Shown here in pieces: positions 32,301 through 43,800 of a stretch of 64,000 bases of DNA. Source of the stretch: Undaria pinnatifida (Eukaryota; Sar; Phaeophyceae; Laminariales; Alariaceae); assembly GCA_012845835.1 (NCBI GenBank), contig JABAKD010000026.1, positions 7,148,493 through 7,212,492 of the forward strand, given 5' to 3'. The translations under genes and the position numbers were made by a program. The stretch's first letter is position 1. The number at the start of each line of letters is the position of its first letter. The notes beneath the pieces were generated by a model, which did not search any database, was not told the origin of the DNA, and was given only the letters and a program-made list of their open reading frames with translations.

Positions 32301-35183
32301 AGAGCAGCGGCTGGCTGTCCATGTGATGGTATGACGCGAACGTGATACTTATCTTGCGTGTCGTAATGCAAACTCTTACTCTGCGTATCAGCTAATACCG
32401 AGGGCCTACAAGGATGGACAGATGTTGGCATTGAGACTATTTTTGGTGCTCTGTGCATGCGGTTGCATCGTATGCTGCTCGTTCCGGTCTTGGCATTTAT
32501 CTATCTACCCGTTTACGAAGGCATTCCAATACACATGTATACTGGCACCAGGCGTGGATCTTAACTATTGATAGGTACTCCCGCACAGTACACGTATGAT
32601 ACAGCACGTAGCATGCACAAGGCGCAAGGATAAGCGGAAATGGACCGCTCCCTACAGCGGTCAATGTTTTGCAGATACAGCAGTATCATAGCATAGCTTA
32701 CGGCACGATCGTATCCCAAATGAGCGCGTTGTTCGACGGCTATATGAACATGGCACCCTGCGGTGATTGCAGGCCACTGTATCACTTCTCCGCCTTGAAA
32801 TATCGCACGTGGCTCCATGAATAATGGTAATTGAATTCGCATTGGAAACGCGAATCGTAGTTGAATTCAAAGTTGAAACGCGAGTGCCCGGTATATGTTG
32901 GAGGTATTGGAGCTCTGTGGCATCAAGTTTCTTACTCTTGATGAAAGCGTCCCTCTCGTGTCCGACGAACCTTCGATTGCTTCCCGAAACCGAGGCATTC
33001 AGTGACTCGTTAGCTGGTGTACCTGCTGGTTTTCTCTGTCCTGGCACCCCACCGCGTCCAACTACGTACTTGATGGACGTGGCGTGGCGGTACTGGTGTA
33101 CGCGAAATAGTGACCTGTTAATGTTGTCGACTGATCGCCCTGGACCTGTTTTTGACACCCGGCAGATTTGTCTGTTGCAGCCCTTTTTAATACTCTCAAG
33201 TCAGCGTTGCTGCCCTTTACAGCAAATGGTGCCTATGACCATTGTAGTTTAAACCAAAGGGTTTCGGTCCCCAAAACTGGATACAGTCGTAAAGGGGTTT
33301 GATATCTGGCGGCGGCGTTTTTCTTCAGTTTGCTCAAGTCCCTTATTACGACGTGTACTACAGGGGTCAGACGTCCATATTTTTGTCGGCCATATCTTGG
33401 GTATTTGGCGTAGATGCACTTGCAGCGTGTACGGTGTTTGGTTTTTGCATTAGGTAGACGTTGGTTAGCCTTCAATGCCTACGGACTACAGACACCGCCG
33501 AGTGGATAAGCACCCTGCGTGGGTTGTCCTGACGTGTGGCAGCCATTTGAACCCCCCCATCTCGTCTGTTTTATGATCGCGGGAAAAGAACAGACTACGT
33601 ACAGTACTGCACCGGTATCCATGCAAAGCCTGCTATCAGTCCCAGAGCGAAACGCAGACGGTGTTCTTTTCTGTCACCTAAACTCTTGACCTTGCAGAGC
33701 ACCAAGCTCACGATATACCATGCATGACTCTCAAGCTGCTTGCATTCCGGCAGTTTCCTCTCTGTGACATGGCTACCCTCTGCCTTTTGTCTGCTTCCGC
33801 TTTTTTGGTCATGAAGTATAACGCCTTTTCGTCTCATCTTCGAACGAAAAACACAACTCAAACTTGTGCAAACACCAACCACTCTTACCACAAGGCTGAC
33901 ACTAGCGCCGACACCATACCAAAATCATCCCTAACGCCATCGTGATCAGGAAACCCAATACCTGGTGCTGTGCGCCCAGTAGTAGTATTCGTGTGCGGTA
34001 TTTTTGTGCCAAGTGTGTGTGCAGTTTGTGCTAAACGGTTTTCACCTACGCCGACAACGACACGTAGTGACTAGCGCCTATCAGGTGCATCAACACCAGC
34101 AATGACGCCGTAAAACCTTGGCTTAACCTGTGGCGGCCCAATACAAAAAACAGGAACGACAAATTGAAGCGAAAAAACTCACCCACATAGCATACTACAA
34201 GTACCAACAAGGCAGCTTGCACAGAAGAGTATCGGCCCTAAATTCGTCAAACTCACAGCTGACGTCCTTACAAGTATTTTATTAAATTGAAGTCTGTATA
34301 CACCGAGAACAGTAAGCAGCACTAACGCTATGGCCTCGAACTTGGCCATCCTCTGTCAAAGATTGTCACTGACGCCTGCATACCTGAGCAAAACAAACAC
34401 TAACCCTAGTGTACAGCAGTAACATTTCGAACAGTACAGACGCCAACATGTACGAAAATGAACCAAAACCAACACTGGCCCCACGTTCCCCTCCCGCCCA
34501 CACACCATTACCAACACTAACCCTGTCGCTCGTACCCCAATATCAAACCTGGGCCAACGTCACTGACATGTACACCGAGACCCAGCACTATCCCCGACCC
34601 TCCCGCTTACACCAACATAACGCTCCTTACCGCCTACCCTAGCACTAAAACCTGCACCGTATCACTGACGCCTGCCTACTGAACACGAAACGAATTCTGA
34701 TCCCGACCCTCCTGCCTACGAACGCAAAACTTATCACAGGAGGAGTGGGTTTCCGTGCTTAAAACGTCCGACATCGCACCGGGGGAGCTCGTGGGCGTCT
34801 CGCAGGACGGCCAGGAGATCCTCGTCGCGGCCGACCTGAAGGGCTCCATCTACGCGACGGCCAACATCTGCCCTCACTTGGGCACTCCGCTCGACCAGGG
34901 AAGCATCAACGCGGCGGGCGCGCTGGTGTGCCCCCTGCACAAATCTGCGTTTTCGCTTGACGACGGGAAGTTGGTGGGGGACTGGTGCCCCTTCCCCCCC
35001 GTCCTGGGCCCCCTCGTGCTCGGCCGGCTGGAGCCCCCTAAGGACCTCGCTGTGTTCCCCGTGCGCGCGAGCGGTGGAAACATACAGGTTCTCCTTAACC
35101 GGAACCTGAAGCAGGAGTTCGAGAGCAAGTACTGGACGGGTCTCCTCGACGCCCAAGGGAAGGCCTCCGGCGACTACTACTGA
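29389..35183 (+). CDS. Plastid-targeted Rieske [2Fe-2S] protein (3 exons, 196 aa)
   Basis: Exons: 29389-29446, 30106-30194 and 34740-35183; phases agree and introns are GT-AG. Exon 1 encodes a signal peptide (MKVSGVVCFMAAAGAANA) and the first base of the next codon after F19. The join gives ANA|FVAP, the ASAFAP-type motif with Phe at the cleavage site typical of heterokont plastid proteins. A Ser/Arg-rich transit segment follows up to about residue 41 (LTMAVKKG). Exon 3 is a complete Rieske domain: CPHLG (C93, H95) and CPLH (C113, H116), the 2-Cys/2-His ligands of a [2Fe-2S] cluster, spaced as in ferredoxin-type Rieske proteins. It has no transmembrane anchor or oxygenase catalytic domain, so it is probably a soluble stromal electron carrier; its partner is unknown. 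The 4.5-kb second intron is full of repeats. Confidence 0.9.
31030..31095. other. 66-nt near-perfect hairpin in Rieske intron 2
   Basis: GTTCAAAGGCGACG (31030-31043) pairs with CGTCGCCCTTGAAC (31082-31095), and CGCTCTCATGTTCC pairs with GGAACATGAGAGCG at the tip. Unpaired relatives of the left arm (CAAGGGCGGT...GCGCTCTC words) occur at about 30820-30850 and 31510-31560. Confidence 0.85.
31671..32062. repeat. Direct duplication of about 205 bp in Rieske intron 2
   Basis: 31671-31853 and 31876-32062 share GATGTGATGTCCGCATCAAC, AGTTGAAGCGACGTGAGCTC, CCCCAAGCGAAGCAAAA and GATGCAGTTGGAAGCAGTT in the same order, with small indels. Confidence 0.9.
34191..34267 (+). repeat. Dispersed family A repeat
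   Basis: It contains AAGTACCAACAAGGCAGCTT, CCCTAAATTCGTCAAACTCA and CAGCTGACGTCC. It lies about 0.5 kb upstream of the Rieske domain exon. Confidence 0.8.
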
Positions 35184-37527
35184 AGCGTTTTTTGCACGAG
35201 GCGTTTTTGGCCCATGCGCGCCCGCTCTCATAACACAAACAACACAACGCATCATAAATAGTCCTTCTCTTCTAATTTGTGTCCGTCATTTTTTGTTTTG
35301 TTTTTCTCGCTGTTCTCCCAGCGTACTATGCGTGAATGGAAACGATCGCGGGCGTATGGATGGGTGGATGATTTGACGGAACGGGACTGGTTTTGCTTTA
35401 GTCGCCTTGCCGTTGGCGTGGCTTGACTTTGCTTGACTTTGCGAGAGGGGGAACAAACACACAAAATACTAGGAAGGAGAGGGGGGCTATTGGCATTGGG
35501 GCCGGCCTCTCGGGCAGTGATGAGTTAAATAAAAACACAGCCGGTTGGTCTGTCTGTCTTGTCTATGTCTCGAAAAGCGATGCGACGATCTGTTGTTTTG
35601 GCGCTGTCGCTGCGAGTATTGACGACCTCCGGTCTCGGAGGGTTGATGGGTGGCTGCCCAGCTGCCTGCCGTCATACGCATATGGTCATCACAGCCTCGT
35701 TCGTTAAGGCCATCACACGTTCTGATGCATTTTTTAGCCGTGGTGAACGAACAGGAAGCCACGAAAAGGGTTGGGGGGGGACAGGGAAGAAGAGTCTTGA
35801 GGTTTGTTTGGAAATTGGAGTTGCGCTCGTTTGCGTTGGTTTTAGAAAGAAAAGTCGGCGTGTGATTAGAAATCTGGCTGGCAGAAAATTGTTTTCGTGA
35901 GCGGAGTCACGTCAAGAAAAATGTGCGAAAAAATGTCGTTTGTTTTGGGATGTGCCCTACGCCTGGCCTCCCCGTGTAATCCCTGGCTTGGCCTCGGTGA
36001 TGTGGGACGCGCCGATTTCGACTCGCTGCTGGTCAGGAGGACAGCATTAAAGGGTATGTTGGAGTTGAATAGCGACCCGCTGGTCTTGGTGTGCGAATAC
36101 CCCGGTCTTTCGTTTGCTTCTTACTCGACCACGCCTTTTTTCCGTCTGTATATTCGGGAAGGGCAAGCGACTTTTTCTCGCTGCAGGCGAGCCACGATCC
36201 TCGAGCTACGATGCTCTTCCCCTCTCTCTCTCTTTACCGCTGTGCTGTCGAGCGCACGGAAAGAGGTTGTCATGAACCACATTTTTGTGTTGACGCGGGT
36301 GTTATTTCTTCCGGCGTACGTTTTCTCCTAGGGGTAATTTTTTTCGCATGTGAGGAGCGACTGACTTGAGTGTCCCGGCAAGGTAGTAGTCGTAGTCGGA
36401 CCGATCTCGGCTGCTTTCAGCAGTCGCTGATAGCTGCGCGTGCTTTGGAGCTGATATGTTGGGATGTACGAGCGTTTGGAGTTAACTAACGTAAGGGTCG
36501 GGCCGCACGCTCGTCGCTTACACACCCGCAGACAAAATACGGTTGTGCAACATATATTTGGAGGCGTTATTGTCGAGTTCACACTGCACGCACGAACGTG
36601 ATGTAACTTGACCCCGGCAAGGTTATTTTTAGTGAAATTTCAACGCGGTGAGTCTGGTCGCGGTTTTTAGCTATACAATTCAGAATCTTAATATTTTCAC
36701 ATTCTATGCGTAACTAACTATTGACGTGCGAAGATTATTCGTTTCCAAGTGGCACCCCAATCGAGACCGACGGCATCAATCAGTATCAATATCAACTACT
36801 AGATAGCAGAGCATGCCTTTTGGTCAAACCGTGCAAACTTTTAAAGGCAGGTCGTTTACGCCACGCCATTCCAATTGGATGCAGAGCTTTTGAGAGTGCC
36901 ATACCATGTACGCACTGGTGGGTCGTTTATTTATTGGAGAAGTGAAAGCCCCCCTCCAACCACTCGCGTACGAACAGCATCACGTTGCAGGCATTTTGGC
37001 GCCCTGTAGTTTTTTAGGTCGTGAACGTTTTTTGACTAGCCCTACCGATAGGCAAACAAGGACACACCCAGCTCGCTACCAGGTACCACCACTCTGTCCC
37101 AGTATATTAGCTACATTTGGGCCTTGGGGCTCATATCTTTCGCAGCAGGTCTGTTTTATTGTTCTTGTTTTTTGAACTGGTACCGCCATGAGTTAGAGCA
37201 GCTGGAGAGCCGAAATACGACAAGATAGACCAACATGTCAACCTCACACCTGTCGACATCAGCAAGGGCACACGGAGGTCGCCTGACGTCCGACTATGCT
37301 GTGGCAAGGCACATCGTTTTTTTCGAAAAAATTGTTTTGCACTGAATTCGGAAGTTTCTCCCCGAACCAAAACGCCCATAAAAAACGTCGAACTCCAATT
37401 TGTGCCTTCGTTACGATCGATCAAAGTTGGGCCTTGTTCACACCCACAAGCGAGGCGCACGAGTCGAAGTGGGTAGCGGGCATCACTGCTGCTGCAGGTC
37501 ATGAGCTCTGCTCATGCTGGTGCTGGT

Positions 37528-37915
37528 GCTATGTTTGCCTACTGCTGTGGCGGTACTGTTGTGGCATGGGGAAAAGGGGAAAAATGAAAATATTGACGCG
37601 TCTTACCATGTTATCCGCCCGAGCGGAAACCCGGGGATGTTATCCGGGTATCCCCTGGGCATACCCCTGGGACGTTTTTTTTCGTCCCCTGTTTATGATG
37701 CTGGTATGAATGTACGACTGCTGCTATGTTTGCCTACTGCTGTGGCGGTACTGTTGTGGCATGGGGAAAAGGGGAAAAATGAAAAAATTGACGCGTCTTA
37801 CCATGTTATCCGCCCGAGCGGAAACCCGGGGATGTTATCCGAGTATCCCCTGGGCATACGCCGGGGACGTTTTTTTTCGTCCCCTGTTTATGATATGAAT
37901 GTGAAATCATACCTC
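37528..37915. repeat. 195-bp tandem duplication
   Basis: The block starting TATGTTTGCCTACTGCTGTG recurs exactly 195 bp later (37531 and 37726). It includes GGAAAAGGGGAAAAATGAAA, CCCGAGCGGAAACCCGGGGA and TTTTTTTTCGTCCCCTG, with few differences. The two copies look recent. Confidence 0.95.
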
Positions 37916-38834
37916 TTTGTCCATTTCCAGCGTCCAAGTACCTGGTATGGTACCAAACGTGATACCACAGACATATGTATGTAGCTTATATTTCGGTATA
38001 AGACAAAACCGGGGATGGTAGCCGCCCATCCCCCCGTTAAATCACTTTTTTTTTTTTTTGTCCTCTCTTTGTGGTTTCAATACGTGATAATGCATCTTTG
38101 TCAATAGTCAGCGTCATATGGTGCCGCACGTGACATATGTAGCTTATATACTGGGACAACCAAATGTAGCTAATATACTGGGACAGAGTGGTACATTGTA
38201 CTGTACAGTAATCAAAACCACTTTTTTGGCTTGCTTGGTTGGATCGAACACATTGATTTGCACCGCTATTATAGTACAAGTCTCCTAGTTGAATACAGTT
38301 AGTTATGTCATGTATTCCCGTCATAAAAGAAGGGACGCCGTTCTCACTTCTCATCCTCCGCGAATCAACAGACTCCTCTCTTAGTGGTCTTGGAAAAAAA
38401 AGTCGAGACCGACTCACCCCTGATGCATACACCGGTGCGTCACAAGGCAATGCACGCGCATCGATCCGCTACATGGAAACATCCAGAATCTCGAAACCGC
38501 AGCAAAGAATACGAGAGTTACACCAGGTACCTGGAGGACGCTGGATTGAAAAAATGATGGATGAAAAGTCTAGGGCTACCAGGCAGTTGAGTATCGGACA
38601 AAAGTCAAGGTAGCAAGATCAGATAGAAATCAGACAGACATAACATTTAGATTTGCTATAAACAGCTGGCACTGGGGAATATAGCCGGTCGCCCCGGTAG
38701 TCTATCCTTCTATTATTGTTGTTTGTTTACCTCGAACACCACTGAGAAGGTTGAAGCCAGGGGTTCAAATCTCGGTGTTGTGGAGAACATTATTTTCCAG
38801 AGACCAACTGCCTAGATAGAGCGCTTTTTAGCAT

Positions 38835-38960
38835 ATAATTCGACGCGAGTCGACGAGGGAAGAAAGTGCTCAAGTCTTCTCGCGATAAAAATGAAGGCGC
38901 GTATCGTGATGGGGAGGGGGTAGAAGAGCCTGCTCAGTGAGCCTACTGAATCTGAGTCAC
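38835..38960. repeat. Dispersed family E repeat
   Basis: It contains AATTCGACGCGAGTCGACGA, GGGAAGAAAGTGCTCAAGTC, GTGATGGGGAGGGGGTAGAA and a TGAATCTGAGTCACG end, as at 27115 and 63222. Confidence 0.75.
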
Positions 38961-39082
38961 GCCCAGGGAGGTGGAAAGAAAACGAAAAAGTGCGAGATTA
39001 TACTAATAATATAACAGAAGGGATAGACTAGATGAGCAAAAAAATACAACGCAAAGTGTGTCCTGTCATTATTTCACGTGTC

Positions 39083-39154
39083 CGTGAAGTATCGCGCAGC
39101 TTGCAAGGACAAGAACTCAGTTTAGACAAACTCTCAATCTCACAGCTGAGGTGT
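39083..39154 (+). repeat. Dispersed family A repeat
   Basis: It contains AAGTATCGCGCAGCTTGCAA and AAACTCTCAATCTCACAGCT. It lies about 120 bp after a family E copy; the same E-then-A pairing is seen near 9838/9946 and 27115/27601. Confidence 0.7.
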
Positions 39155-40484
39155 CTACTTAATTTTGTTGTTATATTTAAACAAAACGAAGGGTATCGAA
39201 CCTTCCGGTAGAATACGCGTGAAAAACACAAAAATACCCATATTTAGTGTGCACGTACTTGAACTTGTGGAAACCCCACACCGCACCCTTCTCTTTACCC
39301 TCTTACAAATAACTGCAAAATATATCCCACAAGAATTTCAGGTCACTTAACCGTTACCTGGTACAGAACTGAAAATAAAATCCCGCACAAATTCCAGGTC
39401 ATTTGTTCTCAAACGCGTGGGTGCAGTTCTTAAAGGGGTAACCTACGTACGATATCACATTTATTTTACTCTCTTTGACCTTTATTTTTCCAGAGTCGGT
39501 CCACTACAAGGATGCACCCAACACGAATACCCCTATGGACGAAAATGTAATGACCGCTCGATTATTCCTATTAGTACCGCAACGGCCCTTACATTTACGC
39601 CGCGAGTGGCAGGTAGCACGGTATATATAACACAAAAAAAAACGAAAGATCGACGCACAAGCATACGAAGATGGGCACAAGCTTACGGAAGATCGACATA
39701 AGAGCGAAAAAACCCCATGAGTGAATCGAGCGAACCACTCCTCCGAGTGACCGGCCAAGACGGGCTGGTTGTTCAGACACTCCACGCGCCAAAAACCTCC
39801 CAACGCGAGCAAATTTGGAGCATAGCTTTGTCCCCATAAAAACCTGAAAAATGCAGGACAACGTTCACGTTTCTAGCTCGAAAAGACAGCGGCAATAATG
39901 ACGACAATTGAGGCATACCCCAAGGTAGACATGGGCGTGAAGCTCCAAGCGACAAGGCCAACAGCTTATACCCCACGCCAGACGTAGCGCAACATGTCGC
40001 TGTTGGCATGCTCGATTCTGATTCGGTAGAACGACCGTAAGTTGCCCCACATGTCGATACAGAAGTGCTGGGCTCTGGTCCGTGCTTTTAGCACCACAAA
40101 AGTGCCTTCGCTTATGCTATCCGCCTGTTCCAATTTCGACCTCTCACAACAAGGAAACCTACAACTGCCCCCGCAACAACAACACGAACAAAAAGACGCA
40201 TAGAGCGTACGCACACGAAAACCCTTATGAACACAGCCAAACGCCTAAAACACGCGCACGGACACATCAGTGACTATGGCGCGGGGTCGTACGGCTAACA
40301 AGCCCGCCACCCCACATCAGGGCACCACCCTACATCAAGGCGCAAAAAGCAGCGTGCAGCACACGCACACGCAGCCCGATGATCACAGGCGAGCACCCAG
40401 AATCAAGCACGCGTAACAACACCGTGCCGCCATGAATATGGCGCGTGGTCATACTGTGAAGCAACCCCTCACCCTATTTCAAAG

Positions 40485-40800
40485 CACCACCCTACCAGGC
40501 ACCACCGTACCTCACGGCACCATTAGGCAACACTACGGCTTCCATCAGGCATCACTGCAGCTCCCTTCGAGCCATCAGCAAGGCAACATCATGGGTCCCA
40601 CAAGGCATCACTTCAGCTCCCTTCAAGGCGTCATCAAGGAATCGCCACAGGCTCGCATCAGGTACCACTACAGCTCCCATCAAAGCACCACGAAGGCATC
40701 ACCACGGCTCCCATGAAGGCATCACCAAGGCATCGCCACAGCCCGCATCAGGCATCACTACATCTCCCAGCAAGGCACGATCAAGGCGCCACTACAGCTC
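40485..40800. repeat. Minisatellite of about 25-30-bp units at the 3' end of the sulfotransferase gene
   Basis: Repeats of the type AAGGCATCACCACGGCTCCC / CATCAGGCATCACTACAGCT run into the stop codon of the sulfotransferase gene (40781-40783, minus strand). The last few codons therefore lie in repeat-like DNA. Confidence 0.8.
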
Positions 40801-43800
40801 CCGACACTAACCCCTCCTTAGGGTTTTCCGCTCCTTTTCCCGACTTGAGGTAGCAGTTACCCGACTTATAGTCGAAAGTGAAGTGGCTGCAGCCAGACAC
40901 CTTGCGACATTCCCTGCAGCAGTCCAAGTGTTCCTCCGCTAGACCCACCTGGAGTTGTGATCGTGTCAGCCCGGACATGTCAACAGTCAGTTGGGCAGCG
41001 CCAAACGTGCTTTCCGACAATCGAGGCACGTCTGCCTTCGAAAGCTTATGGACGACTACTCAGCTAAGGATACTGTTGGAAGCAACTATTAATGACGTAT
41101 TGGAAAGTAGTGTAGAGGAAAACTGCAACCTCGGGTGTATTTTGCGGCGTTTGAATGACGTCAAGACCGCACCACTGCTGTGAGGCTATGGGTTGTCGTC
41201 GCTGAGGCAGCGAAACACAGCGGTCACAGTCGCAATACATAGCGCAGGCAGGGGCAATCTCATAGTACCAACACGACACAAACGTGTGTTAGCGTATACT
41301 AGTGCGCTACATCCTCATCAAGTGTCGATAGGTAAAAACGGGGCTTAAGCTCACCAAAATTCCGTGGTGTCTACCGCGCAATTCCTCGGCGCATGTGAGG
41401 GGAAAAATACTGCAACAGAGCATGCTACAGATAAATCGCCCGTACCATACGAAACTGCCGTCATTCTCAGGTGGGAAAAAATACCAGGCATAAGTTATGA
41501 AACTGTCAGCGGGCGAAAAATGAAGCAGTCAAATAGTCATCGCGCGGAACAAAGAAGCAAAGGAATACTCACGAGTAGATCGAAGCCTTTGTAGTCGACG
41601 TGCTTGCTGAGCCCCGCACAGGTGGCAGTGTCTGCGACATCCGCTGGGACCTGTGCGGTCGTAAAAAAAATGCAGGCAAGTAAGGCTCAGAGCTGTTAGG
41701 AAAGTTTTTCTTGGTGCCCGTTACAAAAAAACGCGAGCTGTCACATGATACGCTAATGCCAACACCCACTACAAATAGTATATGGTATCGAAGCTGGCAA
41801 GGCTAGGGATGAACACGTGAATGGCTACGACTGTTCGGCATTGTCACCCCCGTCAGCGCTGCCACGCTAAACTGCTAAACCGTTCTATGCTGCAGCTAAA
41901 TTCGCGGTTGATTCCAAACAAAGGCGATCTCGACGGCCTTCACTGCTTCAACTAGGGCTGCGAGTTGGCTGGACCTGACAGCCAGTAGTATTGTTATTAA
42001 TACTATCCACATACTAATATAGAGACCGGGAAATAATTAGTTGCGTGGCTTATTAATTAAGCCATCCGACAAACTTCAGTCACCCTCGAAAAAAGACCAC
42101 ACGGCAAGCCACAAACGCACCGCACACGCACCGCCCAGATACAAAAACGCACAATTCCTCAAAACTATCGACCTTCTACCTAGCCAACAAGTGACTAGTC
42201 GGCGACATGCGGTCAGCCATCTCACAGCTCTAAATCCAACCCCTTCGGCCACTGAGGCAGCCCTTACATCATTATCGCCCTATCATATAACCCCCTTCGC
42301 GTGTGACCTTCCCCCGCAATCGGTCGTCAAACATACACAGCCCTATCAACAAAAACCGTCCCCACGTCGGCGTTTTTTTCTGGACAATCTGTAAAACCGC
42401 ACCAACCTGTGTATTTTTTCTCTGGACACTTTGACGCGGCGAGGTTGAGCGGCTCTGAGCGGAGGGAGGCTTAGGGCACGTGGCATCGTGCTCCGTCCCG
42501 CACTGGTAGCCTCCCGACACGCGCAGAGACCGTTCTGGCTCGTATCCGAATATCCGTAGGCCCCTCTCTCCTTCACTGTGCAGCTTTCTGGCAAGGTCTG
42601 GGTCTCCCTCCACCTTGCTCTGGGTGGGTGCACATGACGGCGGCGAAAGCGAAAGGGGGCAGGGAAGGAGCGTAGGCTTGTTTTTGATGCAGAAATAGCA
42701 CAAGTGTCGGCCTGTCGCTTGGTCGCTGGCCGGCTACTATCACCCACTACTGCTCTCATACTCGGTACGCCCCCAGTGCACCGACGAGAGCCTGCCTATT
42801 TGCGCGAGCCCAAAACAATGATAAGACACCAGGTGTGTGTTGTGGATTCTTACCGGAGCACGGGACAAAAACCCTAAAATATTTCATGCCCAAAAAACAG
42901 CAGATTACGCCGCTTTCGGTGAATATTTTTTCGTTTCGTTCATCCTCCGGCGGATGGGCGCCACTGCTCACCACACTTCCCACGCATGATACATGATGTA
43001 TGTAAAACATGCTGTTTGTCTTTAGAACATGCTGTTCTCGGGCGGCCAAGGTTTTTTCTCGCGCTTTCGGCTGCAGGCAAGCAAGGGGTCGGTCGGTACA
43101 TTACAACGCATGTCCCGATCCCAGTCGAGCTCCGCGGCGGTGCTTTGAGCATTCAGCGTCGCTGAACTGGCTCTTTCTTGTAATAAGTTGTGTTCCGCCT
43201 CGCTGAGACGAGCAAGTGCATGAAAAACCCCGCATGCGTTAGTTTTCATATATAACAACAGCCCGCTTCGTTTCCGTTCTCCTTGTGTGTTCAGTCCGCT
43301 CCGCTTTCCCGCCCGCTATATATAACATCATCAGTGCCCTTTAGCAGCAGCACTCCTTTGTGACAGCCACGGAAGGTGTTTCTGCGTGTATGTGTGATCG
43401 CTTCTGTATGTATGCATCGGCGGGGCGTAGTGTTGTCATAGGTCGGAGGCAAACAAAACGATCAAGGAGAGCGGTGTTTTTTTTTTCAAAAGCAGCCGCT
43501 GAGCCTAACCACAACGTCACCAGCACAATACAACAACACATACATGTATACAGCAAAATACCACTACAGCACCTTGGCACAACGGCAGCCGTCCAAGCCC
43601 TTCTGCCAGTTCACGGTGTGCGTTTGTGGTTGGTGCACAAAAGGAGGAGATCGAACTGACGATCACGTTTTCAACTCTAATACAACAACAATGAAAACAC
43701 ACATCGCCGGACCTCATATCAGGTGAACACAACACACAGCACCAGCAACAAAAACAGAAGCCTACACATATCATTGGAACGCCTGTGTTCCCCCTTTTCG

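Larger units (their letters stand above)
35184..40780. other. Convergent intergenic region, 5.6 kb; no gene recognised
   Basis: It lies between the Rieske stop and the sulfotransferase stop, so both 3' UTRs fall here. It contains a 195-bp tandem duplication (37528-37915), family E and A copies (38835, 39083), a B-box-like GGGGTTCAAATCTC at about 38760, and a CATCA-rich minisatellite at the right end. A 144-codon + frame at 35897-36331 has no recognisable domain and I do not call it. Confidence 0.6.

Noticed and set aside
35897..36331. A 144-codon + frame downstream of the Rieske gene as a gene
   Set aside because: It has no recognisable domain, no supporting exon structure and an unremarkable amino-acid composition; chance cannot be excluded.
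38750..38790. A tRNA gene suggested by GGGGTTCAAATCTC
   Set aside because: Only the B-box-like end is visible; no matching acceptor stem or anticodon arm could be formed upstream.
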